Assembly: GCA_029582265.1 (NCBI GenBank)
Contig: CM055819.1
Span: 42,113,263 to 42,177,262, forward strand
Direction of reading: 5' to 3'
Length of the DNA: 64,000 nucleotides
Source: Zoroaster sp. YZ-2022
Lineage: Eukaryota > Echinodermata > Asteroidea > Forcipulatida > Zoroasteridae
A program made the translations under genes and the position numbers. Below are positions 54,725 through 64,000 of this stretch, in pieces; position 1 is the first letter of the stretch, and every line of letters begins with the position of its first letter. The notes under the pieces were generated by a model that did no database searches, had not been told where the DNA came from, and worked only from the letters and a program-made list of their open reading frames with translations.

Positions 54725-55020
54725 ATTTGAGGCTTTGAATGACGGGGTATTAATATCGTTTCGGTTTGCGGTAAAACCATGTATTTAAAGTGAGGAACAG
54801 GGTTCTAAAAAGAACCTAAATGGTCGTAAAGATCCTGATCGTGAGATTACGGTTCAGTGAAAACCATTGTCGGTCAACTCGTTTCTCAACTATCACTGAG
54901 TGATGAGATTATGGTTCAGGGAGAACCAATATCAGGTAGCCATGCGTTTCCCAACTATTACTAAGTGACAGCGTGGATCAGGATTCAGGAGGAACCACGG
55001 GGTCTTCTGTACGCTTCGAT
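54725..55020 (-). repeat. Penelope-like 3' tail, inverted
   Basis: Minus-strand relative of 42040-42340: GAGGCTTTG-ATG, TATCGTTTCGGTTTGCGGTA, AGGGTTCT-AAAGAACC, and two TTCAGGGAGAACCA-like blocks ending in TACGCTTCGATTAG. No coding part. Confidence 0.65.
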
Positions 55021-55042
55021 TAGTATGTTGTAATCAGGGTCA

Positions 55043-55225
55043 ATGCAATACGACAAGGTTAGGAATGTTGAAGTGCTGAGAAGGGCAGGAGCAGAGAGGA
55101 AATTGGTGAATGTTGTTAAAAGAAGGAAGCTGCAATTTGTTGGTCACCTTGTGAGGAAAGATGGGTTTCAACGGCTGCTCCTCGATGGCAGATCGGAAGG
55201 TAAAAGGGGCGGGAGCCAGAAGTGA
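55043..55225 (+). pseudogene. C-terminal fragment of a LINE reverse transcriptase ORF
   Basis: NVEVLRRAGAERKLVNVVKR then RRKLQFVGHLVRKDG and LDGRSEGKRGGSQK. The RRR-x-L-x-(F/Y)-x-GH-(L/V)-x-R motif followed by G-x-x-E-G-K-R is the standard C-terminus of many LINE ORFs. Only 60 codons remain. Confidence 0.75.
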
Positions 55226-55227
55226 AG

Positions 55228-55360
55228 TGAGTTATCGGGTGTTGGGAATTTAGAAAGTTATCAGGTGTTGGGAATTTAGAAAGTTATCAGGTGTTGGGAA
55301 TTTAGGGAGTTATCAGGTGTTGGGAATTTAGAAAGTTATCAGGTGATGGGAATTTAGTGT
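55228..55360. repeat. 26-bp tandem repeat, five copies
   Basis: Unit AAAGTTATCAGGTGTTGGGA plus ATTTAG, five copies with three or four substitutions in all. Confidence 0.93.
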
Positions 55361-57000
55361 TTTTGATGATGCTCACTCAATGGCTAACTGCGTACATCGG
55401 GAACCCCTCCATACCGGACCAAGCCGTTGAATGATGCAGACCCAATTCCCTTTCAGTCGAACTCTATTTGCTTGATGCGAGTTGTAAAAGCTAAGCAACA
55501 TTACATGAGTTAATCTGGAATACCTGGGTATATAAACATATTTTGCAATTTCTGGGGCTGAGTTTTGCGCAGCTGCCACCGGAGTTGAGAGTGTCTCGCC
55601 GTGACGGGAAGGTTTGCTTGTGGATGAGGTCGTCGGACATTGGACCATGGTGGGACCAAAGTACGCCAAAACTAAACTGTCCATTAATTTGAATGCATAT
55701 TACACCCAGATATGTTTTCGGACCCGCAGATGTCAATGGAAGCGTTTTAAACAGTTATGACGTCATCAAATTACTGATTTCTGATTGGACCGTGGATAAT
55801 TCACGCTTTATAGCCTCGATTGCGGTTTTGCTCAAATTACACTAATTGAGTGTATGTGTTATGGCTTTAAATTATTTTAAGGATAAAAGCAATTCGTCAG
55901 CAACATCACGAAGAGCCAAAAAGTGTCAGAACACTGGAAATGTCTATAGGCAGAAAATCACCTTTTCTATCTCATTCCGTTGGCCAAACTGTATGATTTT
56001 TGTATGTAACAAAAGCTTACAATTAGTATTTTTACAATTGACATCATTAACAGTAAAAATGCTTTAAATAATGCGTAATTCATTAATACAACTATTTGGC
56101 ACTTCGTGAAAACCCAAAAATGGGAAGGCCTTATTATTTTACCCACAAAATCAAGTATGAACTTGCCGGTTTTACTGGATGACAATGAATTTATAAACTG
56201 TTAAATGATAATTTTGATTATTATTTTTGTCCTATACGACCTCCATACCGTACAGTAATGTGGTACTGTTTCATCTGTTAACAAATCTTAGGAAATCGTT
56301 GCGATGAACTGTTGCTGTTCATCATTGTTCGTAATATAGGTTGGACGTAAAGCCTAAAACCTTTTGATAAGGATGTTAAGTAATTTCAAACTTCAAACTT
56401 CTATAACATTATCAACATTTTAATCAATAAATCATAAGAATTATATAAAATGAGATGAACAATTGACTCTTAAGCACTGATTTTATACAACGAAATGTTA
56501 AAACGGTAATATTCAAAAGTAATAAAAAATATTAAGTTATAAACTACACAAATTGTATTCCTAGCAATTCATTTTCAAGTTCCAACTTTTACCATAAGAG
56601 TGCTGTTGTGACTAAACAAAATATTGTACCGAACTTCTCTTAAATCCTGATTTTATATCAAAACAATTGAATGTACAGTTTGATAAGCATTGCAGAGCAA
56701 ATCTCTACATTATACATGTAGCCTACATGTATTTCAGATGTACAGTTTGTGCTAATTTTACTTACAAATTTACAGATCAGGAAATAAACTGATGAAAGTT
56801 ATAAGTGTATAAAGGTTCCACCAAAACAAATCAGACCTCATAGTTGAGGGACTATAATAAAAATGTTCAATATAGTCATACATGAATACACAAATACAAG
56901 TTAATAAAAAGATTCAAGAATATCCATGAAATATTATACAGAATCACATTCGTTTAACAGTTCATATCACAAAGCTTTTACAACGTCAGTACCTAAAGCA
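55361..57000. other. AT-rich stretch, no gene supported
   Basis: Short frames exist (for example 55373-55684 on the minus strand) but without splice sites in pairs or family features. From 56200 to 57000 the sequence is very AT-rich and featureless. Confidence 0.35.
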
Positions 57001-57011
57001 GTTTAAATTTA

Positions 57012-57235
57012 CTCTCTTAATGTAAAAGAGTGAAAACCACTCTTTTAAAGAGCTATATGGCGGACAAGTCTTTTTTTGGAGTGAAACCCATTCTGATTCA
57101 AGTGAAAAAATACAGTAAAAGGCTACCAATTCACTCTTTATACACTACTAATTTTACTCTTTATCCACTCCAAAAAGACTTGTCCGCCATATAGCTCTTT
57201 GAAAGAGTGGTTTTCACTCTTTTACATTAAGAGAG
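57012..57235. mobile_element. Palindromic foldback MITE, family B (copy 3)
   Basis: Complete, CTCTCTTAATGTAAAAGAGT to its inverse, flanked by TA at 57010-57011 and 57236-57237. The arms contain AGAGCTATATGGCGGACAAG; one T run is longer than in the other copies. Confidence 0.94.
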
Positions 57236-57419
57236 TAACACAAAATCCAACATCGTCCAATCGACTGACGTTGTTTGTACCTAATGATTTCAAATAATTT
57301 TATTTTAGCAGTTGTTAATTATTACTTGCTACCCACCATTTCTTCTCAGAACCAATTCATTTACTTAACTAATCGGAGATATTCACATTGTGCTACCGCA
57401 AACTCTCAGTGCACTTCCA

Positions 57420-59480
57420 CCAGTGGCGTAGATAAAAGAGACAGGGAGAGGCCGACCCCGTGCCCAGATTTTTGAGGAGAAAATAACATAATAAGGAAGG
57501 AGAGAAAATATATATTACATAAGAATTGCTGATTATTCCGACATCCCATAATTCCGACTGTCAATTTGTCCGACAGAATTTAAAGGATATATGGTCCATA
57601 AAAAGGTTTTTCGTATCGAGAAAAATTGCGATATGTCAGTATTACTGAAGAAATATTAAATATATTAAATGACCGCCGTATTGCTTTTAGGATGAATGCC
57701 TTTCATGCGATTAATTCTGTCAATGGTGTCTATATCCATGATTATACAATTTGCAAGTTTACGATTGTAAGACTAAGGCTAAATTTTGCATTTTAAGGCT
57801 TGATGGATTAGTTTGGGGAATTTATTCCATATGGTTTCATATAAATTTCAACGTGTCTTTGTGTTTGATGATAAATACATTCAGATATATAGATTATTTT
57901 ATCACGCTGCAGCAGTGGCGTAAATAAAGTGACGGGGGAAGGCCGGATTTTTGAAAACATTTCGGAAATTTTAGTTTTTGGGAGAAAATAACATAATAAG
58001 GAGATTCGTGGCCAAGCGGTCTAGTGCATCGGATTCAAGTTCTGGTGTTGTCAGAATGTGGGTTCGAATCCCGGCCTGGCCGGTCACGGCGCTTGTGTCC
58101 TTGAGCCAGACACTTAACCATAATTGCTTCGTCCTTCGGATGGAATGTTAAGCCGTAGGTCCCGTGTACTATAAACATCAGTGCACGTCAAAGAACCCAT
58201 AATGACACCTTTCGTACACGAGCAGGGGTTTACCCCGGTGTCTCTGGTAGCTAATTGATGGCCCATTGAAAATCATCTAGGCTATAGGTGACATGGTTTC
58301 CATCACTAAATATAGAGTTTATAATTATTATTAATAAGCAAGGAGAATAAAAAACATATTACTTAAGGATTGTTGATTATTCCGACATTCTATAACTCCG
58401 TTTGCCAATTTATCCCCCAGGTGATCCCCTGGCCCACTTTTGACAAAAATTTCCAAAATGAAGAATGATTTCATGTACGGAAAATACTACTTAAAAATAA
58501 AGCTAATATTTCGACTGCTCAATACAAATTTTCATAAGTCGGACATGCAATCCGAAAAATTTAAGGGACGTTTGTTAGAGATGTTTCTGACAACAACCAG
58601 GAAGTCAACTTTTCCCGACTCTCACAGCTTCGGCTTATTATGTCCGACTTAATAGCAACGCAATATCCAGAACTGGTTATAGTCCGACAACCTCGTTACA
58701 GTATTTCGTATGATCAGGCCATCTGCATGTGTGGTTCGAATTGACAAAAAGATGGATGGTTTTGTTTTAGTTAGATAATTCTACCCAACCAACTAATAAA
58801 GTTAAATATCCCATTTAAAAAACTCTCCTTATAAAATAGACCAATCCGCCCGCATGCCCATAATTCCTACAACATAGCATTTAGATTTCTGAAAAAATTG
58901 AAATTTTGAATTTGAGTACATAATCTTAGGTACATAACTGTAGTGCAATGAGCCCGGGCTGTCGCCTGGGGGAATATCCACACATATAAAACATCTCCCA
59001 TTCCATCCAGCGAGGGTTTAAGAAAATATGGTCCGTAAAAAGGTTTTTCGCATCGAGAAAAATTGGTAATATGTCAGTATATTGAAGACATTGCCAATGA
59101 AATGACCACCATATTGCTTTTGGGATGAAGGCCTTTCATGCGTTAATTCCGGCAATTGTGTCTATATCCGTGATGATAAAATTTGCAAGTTTACGATGGT
59201 AAGACTAAGGTTTAATTTTGCATTTTATGGCTTGATGGATTGATAGTTTGGGAGAATTTAACCGTATGGTTCCATGTCAATTTCAATGATAAACAAAATC
59301 AGCAGTGGCGTATAGCTGGGGGGGGTAGGGGGACGGAAGTTGGGCTTTTGGGAGAAAATAACATAATAAGCAAGGAAAAGAAAAAATAATTACTTCAGGA
59401 TTGCTGATTATTCCGACAGCCCATAATTCAGACTGCCAATTTATCCGACAGAATTTAAATTCGCTAGATATAGCCAAATT
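57420..59480. repeat. Mosaic of repeated blocks starting CAGTGGCGTA
   Basis: Three related stretches start at 57421, 57914 and 59303 with CAGTGGCGTA and contain GGGAGAAAATAACATAATAA, GATTATTCCGACA and CAATTT-TCCGACAGAATTTAA. A second block (GTCCATAAAAAGGTTTTTCG, then CCTTTCATGCG-TTAATTC and GCAAGTTTACGAT) is repeated at 57590-57860 and 59025-59280. The second stretch is interrupted by the SINE at 58005. Confidence 0.8.
58005..58345 (+). mobile_element. tRNA-derived SINE
   Basis: Head with A box GTGGCCAAGCGGTCTAGTGC and B box GGGTTCGAATCCC, then TGTCCTTGAGCCAGACACTT, CGTCCTTCGGATGG, GCCGTAGGTCCCGTGT and CACGTCAAAGAACCC, with a short ATT-rich 3' tail. It shares the head and central box with the SINE at 23278-23612 and the CCTTCGGATGG module with 63505-63670. 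It is inserted inside AACATAATAAG-AAGGAGA, the uninterrupted form of which is at 57485. Confidence 0.88.
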
Positions 59481-60545
59481 CATCGGCCTAGGCCTGTAGT
59501 AAAACTGCCCGTTAATATTAATCCAATCGGTAGCGTATGGCTGTCAAGGATTAGTACCAGTAAAATAATAACTCAAATTAATAAAATGATGGGTAACTGT
59601 TTTTATCATCAGCTTGCACGAGGGCGTACGTGTGTAGTCTTCTGATTGGCCAGCGCAGCTATCAATCAGAATCACGCGCGTTTTAAATATCACTTTTATA
59701 CAGTTTTCGACATCTGAATTTCATTAAACAAAATTTTCGTTTAATAACGATATTATCTTTCAAATTTCGTTCGCTTTTTAAATTCTATTTGTTAGGTTTC
59801 TTGAGTCAAACGAGGGCGATATAGGCCTAACTAGCTGATGGGCCTACGTCTTACTCTTAGCTTAACTTATAAGACCACTGCACCGTGTGACTGTGTGAAG
59901 TAACATGTAAAAATATACAGAGGTATTGCATATTTGAAACTTGTTCATTCCTAAATATCAAATTACATTTTGATATGTAAATCTACACAGGCCTATAAAA
60001 ACATTACTTACATAACGATTATGCTTCCATGACGATATGGACCGCGCCAAGTTTGGCCAACATCGTATCTTCGTTTAAACTGCATGAACCACGCGCACAC
60101 AACTTACACCTGAGATCATGGTGAATTTGTATCTTCGTAAAGTTTTTATTTGTGTCAAAAAGAAGTGTCAAAAAGATATTTGTCCATAAGTTTCAGTTAC
60201 ATGGATAGTGGCCAACCATCCATTAGAAGGAGGTGTTTTTTAATTTTTTTTAAATAGATTTTTGCCTGCGAACCTATTTTCAGACCCCAGCCAAACCTCC
60301 AATGAAGGTACGATTGGTCCATCCTTGTGTGGGGGCAGACATATGCATCTAGTTTGTACACAGATAAAATATAAAATCAATCTACCCACTCGTGTGGTCA
60401 ACAGAAGGGCGTAAAATTGGCAAAAAGTAACCATATGTCGGCTCAATTGTGAGTTATGAAGGATCCCTATTAAACTTGAAAAGGAGATGTTATATACTAC
60501 TTTTGACAGCAGAATCTAGCAGATTGGGTGTCATTCACCCTGTGT
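59481..60545. other. Unique sequence upstream of the duplicated segment
   Basis: No convincing exon or repeat. The left edge of the duplicated segment is at 60546; sequence 60400-60545 therefore shows what could lie in or before the gap of copy 1. Confidence 0.4.
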
Positions 60546-63081
60546 AACAATTTGCAGCAAAATATCTTCTCCCACTTTGGAGATAAAGGCCTCTGAAAAT
60601 GCCAAAAAATCAGCGACACAACTTGGGAGGGAGAAAAAGGTGGTGTGGCTAAATTTTTCAGAGGCCCATTATGTCGGGAGGCCTATTTGAGTTGGGAGAA
60701 AATTTTTTGTGTGTGTTCATTACTCCCATAAAGATATGTTGAAAAAACAGCAACATCTGAGTCGGTCACTGACAAATTTTCAAAAATTTAGGTGATTTGG
60801 CATGGAATAACCCAATAACGAAAACATAAGTGAAAACGGATGACAATTGTTTGAGATACATCGAAAAATGTAGAGCGATCGAGAAGGACCAATGTTGTGT
60901 ACATCAACACGTGCGTTATCATCTCGGCCGCCCACCGCTAGTTGTAAAGTACAGTGCATGCGGTCAATCGCGCACGATGGGTCTTCACGCATGCACAATA
61001 CGACCACTTTCGCACAGGACGTCGGTCAATAAACAACGGATCGTTTCACACGAGGAGTGTACTAGGTACCATGAGAAAAATTCAACTAGCATAAGATTTT
61101 GTCATCGGTCAGGACCTCCGACAAAATCTCTCAATGTTTGAGAAAATTTCCCAAGGAATGTAGGACAGTCTCAAACATTAGCGTCCTTTCACACGAAGCT
61201 CATTTTGTAATACTTTTCAAACATTGAGAAAAATCTCTCAAGGAATGTTAATTTCTTTTCGTCGTGTGAAAAGGGCTTAAATCGACAGCCGTACCACCCA
61301 CGCCTCAGTTTTTGCTCTCGGAGCGCGCACTATACAATGCTAACAGAATGACGGAGGTACAAGAAAGGGCTCGCTCGGACTCAGAGAGAATTAGGAAGTC
61401 TTCCTACATCGGATACTACGCCGTGCTTGGCACATGGGCAACTTGGTTCTTTTGGACCGGTATGATCAAAGGGCTTGCCGTCTTGCTACCAACTCTCCGT
61501 GAACAGCTTCAAGAGAAGACTTGGCTAATCGGCTGGATGATTGCAATAATTGACGCTACTATTGATGTTACAGGTATATAAGTGTATAGCCTCACCCGTT
61601 TTACATTGTCTTTAAAACTACAAAATGAATTCAGAAGCAAAGCCTTTCTATATAATAGTAATTCACGCTTGGGGAGGATTTTTTAAAGTCAAAAATTCAT
61701 TTTTAGTAAACAAATGCATATAGTGGACGAAGTGTACTGCAGACAAAAAAAAATCGAGAGCGGGGTGACACTCGCAAAAAAACATTTCGCGCAAACGGCC
61801 AAATGCAAAATCCAATATGGCCGCCATTTGCACATAAATATTACCTACCGGGCGCATTTCTTTTTCTGCAAACGAGAATTGCCATCCCGCGATATTTCAG
61901 CCAATCATATGGCGCGTATTTTAAGATGACGTAGGATATCATTAACATATTATGCATATTAGATGCAGGCAATCCGTGCGCGCAAACATTTACGTCTTAA
62001 TTGTTAACCTGGAAACCCTGGTAAAATTTGAAAAACATTTTTTTGATGTTTTCTGAAAAGTGTGAGTAGACTTTTACGGGTCAGGTCTGACTGCTAATAA
62101 AGAGTTAATTCAAAGTTGATGACCAGTTGTGACAGACTACCATTCGCATTCATGAAAATTTGTTTTGACATTTATTAATAGTTCATTTATAGTGTTACTT
62201 TCCTTCCGTTTTTCTGATTCATTGAGACAATTTTATGTTGGATGTTAGGAACGTAAAATAGATTCAGTTATTTGTGACTGGATTATTTTATTTTCTTTCT
62301 GATTATTGCATTTCCCACTTTTGTATTAATTGCTGATTCAGTTCGATCAGTTCGATCAGTTTGCTTACACTTTTACTGTAATGAGAGATTTTAGAAATCA
62401 TCTAGTTTCCACTAATCATTTTGTTGTAAACCTTGTTGTTAAGGAATAATACGTCCGAGTTGTTTGTAAATTCATAGCTCACCATTGTTCAGTCACTGTG
62501 AGAAAACCTAAATTCACTGTATCATCCTTGTTACAAGTAGTCCAGATATTAAGACCATTTAGGCTTATGCCTTCAGCTGAGTGAAATTGCAACTTTCTTA
62601 GTTTCTATATCAATTGTTAGTACCAATACGGCAATAGTTATACTATTGTTAAATCCACTATTGATTTTATTGATACAGTATTGCAAACGCACAGTGTGTA
62701 TATTGTCTATTCAGGCCATAGTATAATTGATATGTGAACACTTCACTATCATCAGCCAAGGTATGGTCCTGGGTGGGTTTGTTTACATTCCAAGTTTCTG
62801 GTAAAGTCATCAACTCCAGGTCTGGCTATAGGGACTATGTTTTGATAGCTCATCGGTATGTTATGGCTCAGTAGCAAGATATTTAAGTGTTTTTGGACTG
62901 ATAGAAGCCGCTTAATGTGATTAATAAATCATCCCACTTGTAGAAGAAACGTATATGTCACACAAGTAAATCCTCCATGTGTTCATTTTAGGGGTATTAT
63001 GTTTAAAGTTGTTATTTGTGTACAACTTATTTAACTTAATATCTGGGTTACTCACAACAAATCACAAGTAATTTTGTTTAA
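60546..63081. repeat. Duplicated segment, copy 2 (partner 10545-14034)
   Basis: Colinear with copy 1 from ACAATTTGCAGCAAAATATC to the TTAA site at 63078-63081. It lacks the 1-kb block and carries different short indels (for example A runs of different length at 60605). Transporter exon 1 is in frame here. Confidence 0.93.
61348..61573 (+). CDS. Transporter exon 1, second copy (in frame)
   Basis: ATG 61348 opens MTEVQERARSDSERIRKSSY and runs without break through IGYYAVLGTWATWFFWTGMI, the first helix, and LPTLREQLQEKTWLIGWMIA to IDVT plus one base before GTATAT. 75 codons plus one base, same phase as exon 1 of the 11-20 kb gene. Following exons would be beyond the window, past the piggyBac insertion. 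Either a tandem paralogue of the SLC16-like gene or the other allele of it. It shows what the intact exon looks like and that the shift in copy 1 is local. Confidence 0.85.
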
Positions 63082-63504
63082 CCCTTTCATTACCAGCCAG
63101 TTATGTCAGAGAGTACCCTTCTTTACCACAGTAATTAGGAGCCCAATGTCACTTCAGCACCAGTGGGTTTTTCACAATTTCATTGAAGTGCGCCCTCACA
63201 CGGCAGGAATAGACACTTTTTTAACTTTCTCATTTGTATGTAAAAATGATGGTAAAAATGAGTATACAAAAGGGAGGAAAACATTGTGCAAAAGCGAAAT
63301 AATTAGATCAGTATTTACACTAAAGAAAAGTAATACAAATGGGTGATATTTCATGCAAATACGGTACAGGTATAAGATTTTTTTTCCATGTGAAAAACAA
63401 TAACTTGGATGAGATTTTGGGGGGTTTTCTACTTGGAAATGAACCATTTACTTGTATTCAGTGTAAATACATCACAATCCATGCTAACACCCCCACCCCC
63501 CCCC

Positions 63505-63670
63505 CAATTCGTCCTTCGGATGGGACGTAAAGCCATAGGTCCCGTGTGTTGTGTAATGCACGTAAAAGAACCCAGGATACTTATCGTGAAAGTGTTTCTG
63601 GTTTAGCGCCTCGGAATAGGCAACTAGATTGATGGCGCTTTACAAATGCAGATTGGATTGGATGGATTGG
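63505..63670 (+). mobile_element. 5'-truncated SINE piece
   Basis: Starts after a C run with CGTCCTTCGGATGGGACG, AAGCCATAGGTCCCGTGTG, GCACGTAAAAGAACCCAGGA, and ends GGCGCTTTACAAATGCAGAT with a tail of ATTGG repeats. Head absent. Confidence 0.75.
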
Positions 63671-63775
63671 ATTGAATTCAATGTTGGTTTGGACTGTAAT
63701 CTGCGGCTTGTCTGACCTTTCCCAACATTGAACGGGGGGGGGGGGGGGTTGAAGGCAAATAGTATAGATTTACAA

Positions 63776-63970
63776 TCAAGTGATGTGGTATTTCTCAAAG
63801 CAAGGAACTATGCACATAGGTTGTGTACATTGTTTACAGATCATCTTTGTTTGTTTTCGCCTGCCTAATTTTCGGTTACTGCAAACAATGCAGTCACGTT
63901 TCTTTCCATTGGGGGTTTTGCCAGGATAGTGCTGTTGCCCTGTCAACTCAATAGGAATATGGTATCTCAA
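63776..63970 (-). CDS. piggyBac transposase, C-terminal zinc finger (partial)
   Basis: About 65 codons end at the stop 63776-63778. RYHIPIELTGQQHYPGKTPN is followed by RDCIVCSNRKLGRRKQTKMI and CKQCTQPMCIVPCFEKYHI. The C-x2-C, C-x2-C, C-x4-C, H spacing is the cysteine-rich cross-brace finger at the end of piggyBac transposases, used for binding the transposon ends. The catalytic DDD domain would lie to the right, outside the window; the literal frame meets a stop about 20 bases upstream, near 63990, so decay or an indel is possible. Confidence 0.75.
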   Translation of the reverse strand: MRYHIPIELTGQQHYPGKTPNGKKRDCIVCSNRKLGRRKQTKMICKQCTQPMCIVPCFEKYHIT

Positions 63971-64000
63971 CTGACTTGTTGCGTTACGTTCCTAACCCAA

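Larger units (their letters stand above)
63082..64000. mobile_element. piggyBac element (left end and 3' part), extends past the window
   Basis: Begins CCCTTTCATTACCAGCC directly after TTAA (63078-63081); piggyBac elements insert at TTAA and commonly start with C-C-C-T-T-T. Copy 1 shows the empty site at 14031-14034. A minus-strand transposase C-terminus lies at 63776-63970, so the element is inserted in reverse with its 3' UTR towards 63082. A SINE piece sits in that UTR. Confidence 0.85.

Overview
This is nuclear DNA from an animal, probably a marine invertebrate deuterostome (echinoderm or hemichordate type; the placement is inference and uncertain). Support comes from AT-rich, intron-bearing genes with GT-AG junctions, an SLC16-type transporter split by kilobase introns, tRNA-headed SINEs, Penelope-like elements, an L2/CR1-like LINE and many cut-and-paste DNA transposons. 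There are no operons or CRISPR arrays.

Layout. 1-2355 is a 45-bp satellite. 2.4-10 kb is gene-poor, with mini-satellites and small transposon pieces. A 500-N scaffold gap lies at 10045-10544. 10.5-19.7 kb holds a four-exon monocarboxylate-transporter-like gene whose last intron carries four tandem antisense tRNA-like copies, one unit interrupted by a MITE. 19.7-24.1 kb is a run of inverted-repeat elements, a SINE and a huge ATT microsatellite. 25.3-25.9 kb holds the last two exons of a small membrane-protein gene. 26.7-28.2 kb is a TA-flanked TIR element. 28.9-30.2 kb has a TATA box and possible exons of an unknown transcript. 31.4-48.6 kb may be one large CACTA-like element, or a composite of older pieces. 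It contains a minus-strand multi-exon gene of a SAMD3-like family, a broken CACTA-like transposase, a Tc1-like fragment, a 2.5-kb GC-rich quasi-palindromic array, a 950-bp higher-order repeat made of tRNA-like modules (with a Penelope and a Harbinger-like insertion), and a 190-bp tandem repeat carrying DR5-type hormone-response motifs. 48.7-52.0 kb is an almost complete LINE with one intact ORF. 54.4 kb is a likely signal-peptide first exon. 57-59.5 kb is a mosaic of repeats with a SINE. 60.5-63.1 kb is a second copy of 10.5-14.0 kb, ended by a piggyBac insertion at a TTAA that is empty in the first copy.

Two themes explain much of the window. First, several insertions can be proved from the sequence because an empty site is present in a repeat copy: Penelope and Harbinger-like in the 950-bp repeat, a MITE in the tRNA-like array, piggyBac in the duplicated transporter region, and the LINE inside another MITE. 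Second, otherwise coherent coding exons are repeatedly broken by single-base indels, often in homopolymers. That fits either decay or an incompletely polished long-read assembly; the duplicated transporter 5' region, starting exactly at the gap edge, also suggests an unmerged haplotype.
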